Positions 1 to 11,715 of a stretch of 64,000 nucleotides of DNA are shown here, piece after piece. Under the pieces are notes generated by a model, which saw only the letters and a program-made list of their open reading frames with translations, was not told where the DNA came from and did no database searches. This stretch comes from Mucidula mucida (lineage: Eukaryota > Basidiomycota > Agaricomycetes > Agaricales > Physalacriaceae), in contig JADNYV010000174.1 of the NCBI GenBank assembly GCA_015501055.1, positions 1 to 64,000 of the forward strand, in the 5' to 3' direction. The position numbers and the translations under genes were made by a program. Numbering within the stretch: position 1 is the stretch's first letter; each line of letters opens with the position of its first letter.

Positions 1-246
1 ACTCGAGATCCTCATTCTCCAAATCCCAGTCTTCAGCGACCGTCTTAGACGTGAAGACAATGGCTTGGATGGCATGCAGAATGCGGCGGCTGTTAGTTTC
101 TTTGAGAACTGCCCCGGTTTGAATACGATTTCCTTTAACGGTATACCCGACGTTCAGGATCCCGGTTCCCTACTAGAGTGTGGACGAGAGACTCTAAAGA
201 AGGAGGTGCACGTATGGCAGGAAGGGCTGCTCTACCTTAGAAAGTA
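1..246 (+). pseudogene. C-terminal remnant of an F-box/LRR family gene (cut by window edge)
   Basis: The forward strand encodes a decayed version of the last exon of the family represented by the intact gene at 16044-18712. Shared stretches include LEILILQ, AAAVSFFENCPGLNT and SFNGIPD. The part corresponding to DPIGRFPARVWTRDS is broken (here DPGSLLECGRE). It lies in inverted orientation to the pseudogene at 610-3368, and the matching part of both copies reaches GLLYL. Only the tail is visible, so whether a longer gene lies outside the window is unknown. Confidence 0.7.
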
Positions 247-273
247 CCTGCCATACGTGCACCTCCTTCTTTA
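195..273. repeat. 27-bp perfect inverted repeat (hairpin)
   Basis: Positions 195-221 and 247-273 are exact reverse complements over 27 bases, separated by a 25-base loop. The left arm is inherited F-box family sequence (the same stretch exists in the copies near 650 and 16140), while the right arm replaces the expected sequence. The right arm therefore looks like a local copy made in the opposite direction. Confidence 0.9.
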
Positions 274-315
274 AAGTCAACTAGTAGCTTTGATTAGAAC
301 ATACTATTGTAGTGG

Positions 316-556
316 AGACACCGGTAATCGTTTGTCCGTACATATGTCTTCCATCACAATGATTAGTATGTGACTCTGTTGGCCAAGCTTTCAAGGCCAC
401 TGCTGGTTTCACGTGTTATATGGAGGATGATGTCCTTTCACGCAAGACCGGGTTGATAACCATTTGCCTTCCATTCAGGTCACTAACGGAGTTTGCTTGT
501 AGCCAATTATAAATGCAACTGACAACATATGTACGGACGGTCGATTAATGGTGTCT
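316..556. mobile_element. MITE-like element with 32-bp terminal inverted repeats
   Basis: Positions 316-347 and 525-556 are imperfect inverted repeats (27 of 32 bases match), sharing AGACACC, TAATCG and GTCCGTACATATGT. The 241-bp interval has no coding potential. It sits exactly between two oppositely oriented F-box gene remnants. Weaker similarity outside the ends (ACATA..TTGTAG) may mean the true termini are a little further out. No clean target duplication was found, so the class is unassigned. Confidence 0.5.
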
Positions 557-609
557 ACAAGACTATGTACCAATTGCAATCGATGACAATTAACTTGTAA
601 TTACAAGGC

Positions 610-3368
610 CAATACTTCACGTACTTTCCGAGGTAGAGCAGCCCTATCATACGCGCATCTCCTTCCTTAGAGTCTCTCGTCCATACCCTGGCAGGAAAAC
701 AGCCGATAGGATCACAGATGTCTGGTATACCATCGAACGAAATCATATTCAATTCAGGGCAGCTCTCGAAAAGGGCCACAGCTGCCGCCTTCTGCGTTGT
801 TGAGGCCGTCATCCATTGGGTAGTCTTTGCGTCTAGGACGGTAGCAGAACTCAGTAATAACAGAGAAAATGAGGACTTCAAGTCTGGGAAGCCGTGTGGC
901 GATGATTTCTCCAAGTCGAGGCTGGAAAATTGTGATCAAAGAAACAGACTTGAAGTTGGAATGAGAGCACTGATCAGTTCATGCACCTAGATGTCGACAT
1001 GTGCCTGAAGAGAGCGCATGGTCTGAAAAGCGTCTGAAGGATTCTCTGGCGAGTTCAGAAACGCTTCGAGAGCGGTATAGTTCGCCGAGAAGCACAGAGC
1101 TGTCAAACAAGGCGAACCAGGGACAGAGATTGACGGACGGGCCTTATTAGAGGTACATATGTCTACAGTCACCACCGACGGAGGTATCATGTAGTGCGAG
1201 ACCATATGCGTGCTAACACGTAGGTGTTCCAGGTCATCGAATATACCCGACAAGTCCAAAGTGACACCGGGAGAGTTCGCCAAATGGTGGCTACTGTCGA
1301 GGGAGAGAAAGCGAACAGAGGAGAAGGATTTTCGTAACACTAAACGGATGTCTCCGATTGGGATGTGCGTAGTAAGGGACAGTCTTTCGAGATTGGGGGA
1401 AATGGGAAGATCATGCATCATTGTAGGCTTGAGGTACAGACCCAGATGGCGAAGAGTCTGTGACGAAGCCCTCATCAATGCCTGATGAGTTGTCCATGGT
1501 ATAAGTGGCACACCATATGGATCTGGAACTATAGTGAGTTTTGCTAGATTTTGAGGGATCGACATGGCTGGTGTGTCCCCAGGTGGCAGAGATCTATCTG
1601 AATGACTCATAGGGATCCCGGGGTCGAACAGCGACAGCGATGAGAGGTTGGGCCAGCGACGCGTAATAGCCGCTATGGCGTCCAGGGTTCTGAAATCACA
1701 ACCACCTTCCAAGTTTTTGTTTTCTTCCACCTCGGAGTTGCAGTCTTTGCATGGGCAGGGCGCATACAAATGTAGTTCCATGAGGTGCGTAAGCGAGTCC
1801 GCCAGACACAAGTGCAGAGGTGGGAATTCATAGAAACCACTGTGGCAGCCGTTTCCTTCGACGCCTCCAATGCGGACGCTAAGCCGACGAATGTGCGAGG
1901 CCAAATGCGGGGCGTATGAGAGCACCTTGACCGGTGCAGCTGATCGTGCTCCGAGATTGGGATCATGCTTACTATGCACGGGGAATGGTTCAACATAGAT
2001 AAGCGGAGTGCATATTTCTCACAAGCGGATACACGTTGCAGCAAGACTGACAAGACTTTGTAGGCTTTTGGGAAGGAATTAGTAGATGTATTGATGAATC
2101 TCAATCGGCAACCCCACAAAACGTGACTGCCGCGGCTGGGGCTGATGCTCAATGTTCGATGTGGATGAATCGTGAGGAAGTGTTAACGGTGGATCTCGCG
2201 CCAACGACGGCTCCAAGTCAGAGAAAGCGGGGCTTATGCGCTTCAGCGCCCGGCAGATAACGTCAACAAGGATGCCCTTGTCGAACACAGTTGCTTCCCC
2301 TGCATACGACGACTTCTTGTACGGGTCAATCCCGAGTGCTACATCTCTAAGTGTCGCCTCCTTCAGGATAGCGTATGAAGCGACAAGCAAGCGGAAACAG
2401 TGGAGACTGTACGCTGCTCAAAGATCAGCGGTTTGGTATGCACAAGATGCTGAATACCAAAACGCAGTATGGGGATCTTGGTTGCCACGGGAAGACAGGA
2501 TACCAAGGGATTGATTGCTCTGAAAGTAGGAGTGGAAGACCGACACTCTGCTTGTTCCCCTATGAAAAGATGCACCAGCATCCAGGGCAAGGATTATATT
2601 CAACAAGAGGTAATAGCTCATGGTGATAAAGGTGAAAGAGCGTAAGCCTGTGTAGGTATGCGGACTCGGCTAGCCGCGCAGACATGATGGTGGTCTTCAG
2701 ACAAGGTGTACATTCGGAGCCTGTGTACCTATAACATCTGTGCTACGCGTGTACATATAACATAAGCGAGACATACACCTGGTCCATTCTCATATTCATC
2801 TGACAGGAAATATAAGGGCACAAAGAGAAGACCGGAAAAAAACCTCACGAGAAGTACGGATTTGTAGAAGCCGCCGCATCGTCTCTCTCGGATGTTGAGC
2901 AAGATATATGAGCGACGCGAGATGACGAAATGGATTTGTCCTTGCGAGAACCATCAGGATGAATTGAGCATCATAGTTGAGGTGGGCATCCTCCCAATAC
3001 TGCCGCTGAAGAAATTTTATATTGTCGGCGTTGCAGTGGTTGAAGGCATCCACGAGATCGACCGGAAACAGCGCATTGTCTTGTACTCCGACATTTCTCC
3101 ATGCATCTCGCGACGCATTGGGCTTTGGCAAGCGAGATAACTGTTCTTCAGAAGCTTCAACTATAGTGGAAGCGAGCGCGCGCGCGAAGTGCGCGAAAGC
3201 CTGCTTTCTGCTGTCAACCTTTGAATCTAGGCGCACTTTGAAGCCGACTGAACCGTCAAAGTCAACATGCTCGGCGAGACCTGCAACACATCAAGTCAGT
3301 GCACTTCGATTGAAGGGTCAGAGAGTAGGCCGTTTACTCTGCCAGGGAATCTTTTCGTAGTAGGTCAT
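610..3368 (-). pseudogene. Degenerate F-box/LRR gene (paralogue of 16044-18712)
   Basis: The reading frame and exon layout match the intact paralogue: start at 3368, exon 1 to 3338, exon 2 from 3280, then a long exon with the F-box-like segment FVGLPIEIHQYIY. Compared with the paralogue it has in-frame stops at 2418-2420, 2079-2081 (inside the F-box segment) and 2019-2021. A further stop (the TAG ending the frame at 987) lies before the last intron. That intron's GT donor reads AT, and a 1-base deletion in the last exon moves the conserved tail into another frame. The protein was probably a substrate-recognition subunit of an SCF-type ubiquitin ligase. With five or more lesions it should no longer make that product. 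Confidence 0.85.
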
Positions 3369-3706
3369 GGTTAGAAGAGGAAAGACTTTGACCCTGAAAT
3401 ATGTCGGCATGCCCTTCCTTGAGGTGAGGTAGATACTAGATTGGTTTGTATTCAACTCGGATCTACTGTCAAGCCAATGCACGCTCTTTCTCATCGATGA
3501 GCCAATTTTAGTACAGCTCACTGACAGCCTCCGTATTTCGTGAATACGATTTCTGGGGTGATCGCATCGGACGGGAATTGACCTACGGTGTACACAGTAC
3601 GCGTCGCCAGACCTGCTTTCTCATGACCATCAACAATCGGAATACTCACTCCAGACATTCGGTCGTCAACGTTCTAAATCATATAGCAATCGTAATTAAA
3701 AACACA
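3369..3706. other. Intergenic stretch, no gene seen
   Basis: This lies between the start of the degenerate F-box gene and the stop of the sugar transporter, which point the same way. No conserved frame or repeat was recognised. Confidence 0.5.
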
Positions 3707-5843
3707 TCATGACTTTTCACTCGTGTCATTCCTGTGAGACTCGACGCTGGGCGTTCGCTCTAAGCCCTCACCCTGAGCAATATCTTGCATCTTCCCTCCA
3801 GCCGCAAGCCCTTCTTTGAGCTTCTTGAAATGCGCCTCTTCGTCCCAGGTGAACGGACTGTTGCTAGCGAAGAGAAGATCCATCTCCTCGAGCGTGCGGT
3901 TTGCTACATCAATAAGTCAACACTAGCACAAAACGATGATAGAGAAGCAACACTCGCCAGTTTCAGGGTAGAAGGCCCAGACGATAGGGATTGAGAGGAA
4001 GTTTATCGCGCCGAAGATATGGAGGGTGCTATGAGATACTTAGCACCGCGAAACTGATCCACATTAGATCAAAGAACGTACTTTTCGCCTATCGCATCGA
4101 ACATAACAGGGTTGAGCATCATCAACCAACCGTTACCGATACTCCAACCGACCACGCCCCACGCGTTACCCTTAGCACGGACCTCGAGGGGGAAGGTTTC
4201 AGTCGGGTAGACCCAAGGGATGGTAAGCCACGTCGCGCCGAAGACAGCAGTATATAAGAACACGAAGAACGCCGCGGCACCCCCGTATTGCACAGACTTG
4301 TCCGGATTGTCCTTCATGAGACGCGAGAAGGCGCCAGCCAGGATCTAAGTAGAAGACTGTCAGTATCCCAGTCGCCAATACCACGGAAATAGGTACGTAC
4401 CAGTGCGATACCCTGAGCGACTGCGCCCCACCAGAGCCCAACACGGCGTCCCCATCGGTCGATAGTAACCACTGCGAGAAGAGTTGCAAGCATGTACGTT
4501 ACATCATTCAGGCCAGAAAGCCATTGAGACTTGCGAGCGCCATAGCCAGCTTGAGCAAAGATTGTAGGCGCGTAAACCGTGATAGCAGCAATACCGACCC
4601 ATTCTTGAATGATCTGGAGCCAAATTGACAGCTGCACACGACGAGCAATGTGGAGCTCTCCGGATCCTGTAGCCAGTCAAGGTCAATCACCTAAAACTGG
4701 TCGGAGAATAATGGACGAACCGATACCCCAGAACATATTCCAGTAGCTGTTCATCTTGGCGTGTTTCTTTTCCAACTTTACCACGTCGACGATGGAATTG
4801 AATTCGATGTCCGCAGTGTTATGAGTTCCCGATTCCTTCTCCGTTTCATTGCTTTCCACCCAGCGTAGCCGACGTAGTACTGACTGCGCCTCTTCAAGTC
4901 GACCTTCCTTGACGAGCCAACGGGGCGACTCGGGCATCCAGCGTAGGGCCAGCTTGTAATGAGAGCAATATGTGAGGCGCGTTCGTCTTAGAAAGAAAAG
5001 CACACACCATGAAGCCCAGGACAGGGACAATCTGGAACGCGATTGGGAACCGCCACCGTACTTGAGAACGACCATCGCCGACGAACCCAAGGCCAAATTC
5101 AATCCAGTACGCGACTACGACACCAAAGATATTCAGAGTAAACTCCAGTGCGATGAAAGCACCTATGGCATAATGTTAAAAAAACTAACGCAATGTAGGA
5201 ATTAGGAAATTGCGACTCGCCTCGAGAAGTATGAGTAGCGACCTCGGCACTCCATACGGGGACGATGGCATTAAGATACCCAGTGCCAATACCGTTGATC
5301 ACACGAGCACAAAGCATCCTAATGAACGTGGGTATGGTAAAACACGTTTCAATCGATAACGGGGAAGACGTACCAAGCGAGGTTCTGTGATGAGCATTGT
5401 AAAGCTGCACCCAACAAAACCCAAAAGCATCCAATCATCATTGTCTTCAATCGTCCGAGTCGGTCTCCCGTAATCCCAGCGATAAGACACCCAATGAGCG
5501 TCCCGAGGTAGTAAACTGGTATGCACATTAGATCCTATGCAATGAGGAGACGACGATGAAAACGCGTACTGCTGACGATTCCCCCTTGCCTAGCGGATTG
5601 GGTGATCGTTACAACATATCCTTCGGATTCTCCTTCATACTTTGAGTACCCCAGCCCCATAGTCTCCACGTAATCTGGGGAAGTGTTTACCCCGCCCATC
5701 ATGCCCTGGTCATAACCAAAGCTAGAACGCGAGAGTTAGCAAGTGTTTTCTATGGATGCGACGCGCCAGACGCACAAGAAGATGGCGAGACCAGCTACTG
5801 CATTGATAACATAGTATAGCTTCTTGCCCTTTAGCTCAGACAT
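3707..5843 (-). CDS. MFS sugar transporter (sugar porter family)
   Basis: Ten exons can be joined in phase (5843-5776, 5721-5570, 5515-5374, 5318-5221, 5162-5008, 4952-4721, 4666-4401, 4344-4082, 4028-3958, 3903-3707) to give 547 residues, the usual size for fungal sugar porters. Family motifs appear in order: FFFGYDQGMMGG in helix 1, GDRLGR after helix 2, ARVINGIGTG, PESPRWL before the central loop, DRWGRR after helix 8, PTETFPLEVRAKG after helix 10, and FYPETANRTLEEMD at the C-terminal tail. It should be a 12-helix plasma-membrane proton symporter for a hexose or related sugar; the substrate cannot be told. Two introns (5163-5220 and 3904-3957) need GC rather than GT donors (GCGAGT). It diverges from the RNase H2 gene across about 1 kb. 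Confidence 0.93.
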
Positions 5844-6870
5844 CTTAGGAACCCTGGGGAAGAAGCGGGGAAAGAAGTGGGCGCTTCTTGACCCCACAAT
5901 CTGCCCTTTTATCCCAGGTCCAGAGCTCGCGTACGGCTCATATCGGACAGGGTTTCGACGGTCTGTCGGGGTTACAGTTCAGTGGCAGAAGCATAATTTA
6001 CAAAGCAGCTCTCAGCTGACCATAATTTCCAACCGGATACATTACCGGCACAGCGGACCGTGTAATGGGACCGCTGCGCGTCGCGGTAGAACTATATCAG
6101 AAAGAGGTAGCCCTGCCGAGAGCCAATCGTCGGGAGGGCGGTCGGTGACGCCACTTGCGATGTGATACTTGCTACATACGAACATTTGCCTAGATCCGGT
6201 TCCACCTCTTTGATCAGATGATTTGGTCCCGTAATGATAGGTCCAAATCAGTCGAAGATCCAAATCGTCGGCAGATATCTTGTGCCGATGGAACAAATCG
6301 AACCCGCCACACTCCTTGCGTTTACATATCGGTCGGCACTACGCAACAGTTGAGTTGGTTACGATATATCAAGTCACCGTTTGCAGGAAACAGATAATCC
6401 CATCTGAATATATCAACGGAACTCGTTGCGGATTTATACGTTGGCTGACTACGGGAGACTAACCTGAATATGGATGGAATATCAATTCCTTCACTCTGAA
6501 TACTGTGTGTGAGTTGGTGTACCACGTCAGACACTATGTAGGAAGATATCGCAGGCTTGATCACCCCCGGAGTTGTTTTCTTGAAAGAACAGCGCCAAGT
6601 TGCCGAATGATTGGAAATTGCGACAAGTATGAATAATGAGCCATTGTATAACGCCGCATATAGGACTATATAGGACCGTACTCGCTCGTACTCGCAGAAG
6701 GGGCGCCGGTGAGTAAGCCAGCCACAATGGATTGGGTAGACAGCGATAAGGTGATGGCTGGGTGATGGAGTTTGAGTAAAAGCCAAGTAAAAGAGCAGAT
6801 GAAGACAAACACGGCACAATAACGCGACGCGTAACGATCGTGACACTCCAACTTGTTCTTTGACAACACA
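5844..6870. promoter_or_regulatory. Divergent intergenic/promoter region
   Basis: This separates the starts of the sugar transporter (minus) and the RNase H2 subunit gene (plus). It should contain both promoters. A 174-codon open frame on the minus strand (6322-6846) has no recognisable domain and is probably chance. No specific control element was identified. Confidence 0.4.
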
Positions 6871-7596
6871 ATGGCGATCTCCAAAGCCTTACCCACGCGC
6901 ACCCCAGACCTAATGCCATTCCACATCTCTTACAACGGACCGGCTCCCGTCTCCACCTTTATGCGCGTGGAGGAACGCCAGACTGAAAATCTTGACGTCT
7001 CTGCGTCTGATGTCAATGCTCTACCGCCTTCAGAGAGCTGCGTCCCTCAAAACGCGTCGACCAATTCACACGATAAACCCCCATCTCAGTCGAAGATGAA
7101 TGTACTCCGACGTGCTGCCTCTTACTTGATCTCGACCTTTCGTGGGCGAACGATACATGGCACGCGAGTGCAGTTACCTATGGGCTATGTCGGCATCGTA
7201 TTCCAAGGTGGAGAGGAGGATCGAAACCGAGGGAAGGAAAAGAAGCCATCTAAGGCGCAACCAAAAGTTGACGTTGACACGCCAAGGCGGACGCGTCGGT
7301 CGACTCAAAAAGATGTCGAGGAAATTATGGTCAGCGACGAGGAGGAAGGGGAGAAGATGGACGTCGACGAACCCGAGTCTCGTAATCTACTGCTCGAGCT
7401 CACGGCTGTATCGACGTTTCCATCCTTCAATCTGTGGCTTCCGGATAACCTTGCGCGCGAACGCGACGACGAGTATGTGCGAACTCTTAAAGAATGGGTT
7501 CCTCTCTCCGAGCTGGTATCTATCGCGCATTCCTTCGAGAGAATGCTCTTATGCTTAATGTATTCCCCAGATTCATTGGATACCACCGCCTTCTGA
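6871..7596 (+). CDS. RNH203: Ribonuclease H2 non-catalytic subunit C
   Basis: The single-exon frame of 241 codons starts at ATG 6871 (MAISKALP). It carries the subunit C pattern: an N-terminal PFHISYNGPAPVSTF segment, then FRGRTIHGTRVQLPMGYVGIV, an acidic low-complexity insert, and a C-terminal FPSFNLWLPDN..EWVPLSELVSIAH segment. In eukaryotes this protein pairs with subunit B to support the catalytic subunit, which removes ribonucleotides from DNA in the nucleus. The insert rich in basic then acidic residues (about 115-165) is typical of fungal versions. An in-frame TTG lies six codons upstream but ATG 6871 is the natural start. Confidence 0.85.
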   Translation: MAISKALPTRTPDLMPFHISYNGPAPVSTFMRVEERQTENLDVSASDVNALPPSESCVPQNASTNSHDKPPSQSKMNVLRRAASYLISTFRGRTIHGTRVQLPMGYVGIVFQGGEEDRNRGKEKKPSKAQPKVDVDTPRRTRRSTQKDVEEIMVSDEEEGEKMDVDEPESRNLLLELTAVSTFPSFNLWLPDNLARERDDEYVRTLKEWVPLSELVSIAHSFERMLLCLMYSPDSLDTTAF

Positions 7597-8501
7597 ACAA
7601 AAAGAGGAGTGCCATATGGGAGTTCCGCCACCCCAGTCAGGGACTTGAACTTGAAGAGAGGTACATTTCAATGGTGGTTTTTGATGTTCCATTTCTGAAG
7701 TATATCCCAGGTGGTTGTATACCGTGTCATACGTGTCGAATTGGCCTTAATGTTATTGTCAATGCGTTGAAGTGTACGAGTTAAACGGAACACGCCTCAC
7801 AGAAAATGCATTTTCTCAGAGACTCCTACCCGAACATTTTCTTGTTGGTTTTTCTCCATTCAGCCAAAAATTCTCAAGACTACGATCAACAACAGGTTCA
7901 TACGCGTAGACGGCGCAGACGCAACATCTCGACACCTCCCCAGAAATCGGCCCGGCATCCTAGCTTGTTCGTTCACCAACATCATGACGATCAGAGCACA
8001 CCGAGTGCTCTTTTCATCGCAAGGCCTGGCGAAGGCCGGCATAACTCAGAATATGAACACTCCGTCAGCGCCGCTGTTGTCAATATACTTCGCGGTATCT
8101 GGTTATTTCTGAGATTGCACTGTAGAATCCTTACCCTTGTTAGTCAATGAAGGATCCAGACCTGGACAATGGTACGGATGCCTCTCGACCATCAGCTCAT
8201 CTTTTTAGCAGTCGAGGAACCTACAGAGGTTTCAACGTCATATCGTTATTTCTAGGATTAACGAAAACGTTACACATTTCCCATGCGGATTCAACGGCAG
8301 CGGGGGAAATCATGATACGCGCTGACATTCACCTTCACGTTCTGGTTCCAGTAACGATATGCACTCAACAGCATCCGATCCTCTGGGCCGGGAGCGCGGT
8401 GTAACGAGCATTTGATGGTGCGTTATGGGTTGCAGTGACTGATTTCGTCAACGAGTATATATTGTGAGCGTGCTGCACAATCTACCGTGTCCTCTTCTGA
8501 C
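7597..8501. other. Intergenic region, no gene recognised
   Basis: A 114-codon frame (7806-8150, plus) contains a basic run of arginines but no family features. The rest would hold the RNH203 3' end and the promoter of the alpha/beta hydrolase. Confidence 0.4.
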
Positions 8502-9829
8502 ATGTCCCTTTCTTCGCAGTCATATGTCTTCTTTCCACACAGCGAGGGAATTCTTCCAACGACCGCTAAGCGGTACTGGAAAGGTACTGCTGCAGAAGGC
8601 GGTATAACGCTTGTCTGTGCCCATTGCACTACTTCTCATAAGGAAGCATACGAGCCCTTCATCGAAGATCTCTACGAGGCTCTCCCAACCGGCTTCATTC
8701 GGGAGGTCTGGGCAGTTGAACACCCCAATCACGGTGAGGCTGCGGTTATAAACGAAGCGACGTTACTTGCTGTGCCGTACTCTCAACAATGTGAGTTGAT
8801 CCTTGCCGCTGGCGGTCTCATCATCGAGCGCTTCATGTAGTCAAATGGCGGTATGGCGCCGAGACCCTCCATGCCTTCCTCAATGGCCATGGTACAGGCG
8901 TGGACGTCGACTTCAGCGAGCGCCGTGTCGTGGGATTGGCCCAATCCTCAGGAGCCTGTATTATGTGAGGACTATATGCGATCGAGTTGTCTACTACTTA
9001 CACCATTGCGTTAAATAGGTCGCTCGCGATGGCGATGCAGCCCAACATCACGCCGGAGCATCTGATTATTATTGAGCCCATCACTGGTCCACCGGAGTAC
9101 ACGGCGACGTTGGTACCTCTAGTCGAAGCCATGAATCGCACTATCAAGAATCGACGCGATATCTGGCCCTCTCGGGAGGAAGCCGGTAAGGATTTGAGGC
9201 GGAAAGGCGTCTGGAAGTACTACGACCAGCGTGTCTTTGATATTTACTTGGTACGTTCTAGTGCCAACGGGTGCCAGTTAACTTTAGTGTGCAGAAACAC
9301 GGACTCCGCGACCTACCCACCGGTACGTACGGGTTAGATGTTGGTCCGGGTGTGACGCCAGCGTGTACGCTTGCTCAGGAAGTGGTATGTTATGCCCACT
9401 GCGGGATCGACGATCACTTACTCTGTTTACCAGGCGATCCAACTAGATTTCCAAGGCGCAAACGATGTGTTCCTGGCTTTACCTAAGCTAGCCAAACGTA
9501 CGTCGCTTCACCTTATGTGGAGCAAGGTGCATCATCCCATGTTACTGTACGTCGATTCCGATGATATCGTACACAGGTTGCTGATATCCACTGTTGTTAG
9601 CCCTTGTGAGATGAAGAGCAAAGCTAATGTGAATGCCAAACCGGCGTCCGTGACCTGGGTTGATGGGCCGCACTTGGTGGGTCATTTGCTTCAGTCTTTG
9701 AAGCGAAAACTCGCTGATCTATTTGTGTAGCTTCTCCAGCTCAATACTAGAGGTCTTGCTAAAGCCGTCTCGAGTCAGTTGACTCGTGATTTGTATGCTG
9801 AAACCCAATGGGAAGCTACGAAGTTGTAG
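8502..9829 (+). CDS. Alpha/beta-hydrolase fold protein
   Basis: Six exons join in phase (8502-8790, 8841-8964, 9019-9250, 9295-9384, 9434-9676, 9731-9829) into 358 residues. The start region YVFFPHSEGILPTTAKRYW leads into TLVCAHCTTSHKE (the strand with the oxyanion-hole loop), EHPNHGEAA, and the nucleophile elbow GLAQSSGAC. IEPITGPPEYTATL and a late WVDGPHL, whose His is the candidate catalytic residue, follow. The layout fits fungal AB-hydrolase proteins related to peroxisomal Lpx1-type lipases. The oxyanion loop reads AHCTTSHKE, where I would expect AHGTGFHKE-like, and the elbow reads AQSSG rather than AHSMG. Activity may therefore be altered. The substrate is unknown. Confidence 0.8.
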
Positions 9830-9995
9830 CAGATCAACTGAACCCTCCTCTTACTTGAACATATCTGAACTATAGCCCAAGTCCTTGGGCCTTATCGATA
9901 CTTTCAGAACAAACATGTAGACCTCTTTGTCATGGAATCTACGAAATCGTCCAACTTCCGTCCTTCTGTTGTATTACCTGAAGCACGACCAGACT

Positions 9996-10095
9996 GTTGG
10001 TCGTTTCCCCGCTAGGGTTTGGACGAGAGATTCCGGGGATGGAGTGCACGAGTAGCAGGAAGAGCTGCTGCTCTGCCTTGCTCAAATATGGTCAA
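9996..10095 (+). pseudogene. Short F-box/LRR C-terminal remnant
   Basis: The stretch GTCGTTTCCCCGCTAG followed by TTTGGACGAGAGATTC and AGAGCTGCTGCTCTGCC matches the reverse complement of 16110-16195 in the intact F-box gene, with many changes. It is a non-coding scrap about 100 bp long, just downstream of the hydrolase. Confidence 0.65.
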
Positions 10096-10421
10096 GCCCT
10101 GGAGTGAGTATGTAGCAGAGACCCGTTGTGAGACCACAAAACGAGTGGCATATGTAGACTTGATCGCACGAAGATACTCGTTATATGCGTGTGATTCTAT
10201 TGCGTACCTTCAGACCTGCCTGTAGGCGGTTGATGAACTCTGTTGAACCTTTCGAATGAATGGGATCCGGAATTGTAAACAGACGCGTCTTCGCGAAGAC
10301 TGCTGCTCGGCCGACGGCACGGAACTATATCGGGTTGATATCTTTTACCCCGGATTTGTCAGCAGCGCATTATTTCTCCCAAAGTTTCGCACCTTTCCCC
10401 ACGTCTTCAACTGCAACCACC

Positions 10422-11715
10422 ATGTCGCTCAACCTGCTCACTCGCGCGCGTCCAGCTCTCCGCGTTCTCGCCGCGCCGTCGTCGTCGTCGTCGCGGTTGA
10501 TGTCGACGAAGAGAACGTTGCCCGCATTCTCCATGGAGGGCAAAGTTGGTGGCCGCCCTCTCTCAAAGGGCGGGTTTATTGAGCCATCTCACAGGTCTGC
10601 GTGGTTACTGGTGCAGCCCGTGGTCTGGGTTATGAATTCTGCAAGGCCTTTGTTCAATCGTATGTGGTTTTCTTTTCTTGACGGAGAACGCGTGCTGATA
10701 GAGCGGATAGTGGTTGCACTTCCCTCGCCATCGTTGACCTGAAGGATGACGAGGCCAAGGGAGCCGCGGAAGAACTGAGCTCGTACGCATGTGGTTCGTG
10801 CATCGCGCTTTTACCTCCACCACCCGCTCACATCCGAGTTCAGCGTCCACCGATCTCACACCCAGCGATGTTAATTTCATCGGTGTCGGGTGCGATGTCT
10901 CCTCCGAGATTTCGGTTCAAAAGGCCTTTTCCGAGGTCATTAACACGTACGGGCGGGTAGACTCGGTTGTCGCCTCGGCTGGTAAATCCATCCCCTCAAA
11001 CTCCTCGCGGAAACTCGGACTAACAGTGGCTAGGCATCGTCGAAAACTATTCGGCCTTTGATTATCCCTTTGACCGGATAAAACGTCTGTACGATATCAA
11101 CGTGCACGGCGCGTTCTTCACGGCCCGTGAGGCGGCACGGAACATGATACCCCAAGGAGGAGGTTCTATTGTTCTAGTCGCCAGTATGAGCGCCAACGTA
11201 TGTCATTTTACGTCCCAAACGTTCCCTCCGTGACATGATCTTAGATCATCAATATTCCTCAACCTCAAACGCCATACAACGCGTCAAAAGCTGGTGCGTA
11301 GCGCCTCGCGAACACAGATAATATGCTGATCAGAGTTTGTAGCCGTAAAACATATGGCCTCTAGTTTGGCTGTCGAGTGGGCGAAGAGCAGCGTTAGGGT
11401 TAATTGCTTGAGGTTGGTCCGTTTTCTTCTGCACTTAACTCGTTCTCATCTTTGCTGTGTGTAGTCCCGGATACATGACCACCAAGCTCACAAAAACTAT
11501 TTTGGATCACGACCAGGAGCTCAAGGCGACCTGGGAACGTCTCACCCCCATGGGCAGGGTGTGTCTTTTCCTTTTCCTGCTGGTGAATCCAACTGATTTC
11601 GTAGATCGGCGACCCGGATGATCTGTCGGGCGCTATCGTTTACCTCGCCAGCGACGCGTCACGTTTCATGACGGGTTCTGAAATTCGCGTCGACGGAGGC
11701 TACTGTATCGTCTAA
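10422..11715 (+). CDS. Short-chain dehydrogenase/reductase with mitochondrial-type leader
   Basis: The multi-exon gene starts at ATG 10422 and ends at TAA 11713-11715. The N-terminus ([18 protein letters not shown], then a serine run and a basic segment) looks like a mitochondrial presequence. The spliced frame gives the Rossmann motif [12 protein letters not shown], an ASAG-like segment, VASMSA with the catalytic Ser region, YNASKA (the Tyr-x3-Lys pair) and SPGYMTTKL. The end is [17 protein letters not shown]. These define the classical SDR family using NAD(P)H. The closest known kinds are fungal polyol or sorbose dehydrogenase-like proteins, but the substrate is uncertain. The 3' part from 11492 onward is duplicated in inverted orientation at 32426-32649. 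Confidence 0.87.

Noticed and set aside
6322..6846. 174-codon frame between the transporter and RNH203
   Set aside because: It lies over the RNH203 promoter, has no family features and overlaps other open frames. It is likely chance.
10480..10500. TCG microsatellite in the SDR leader
   Set aside because: It is in frame as a serine run in a mitochondrial-type presequence and needs no separate explanation.
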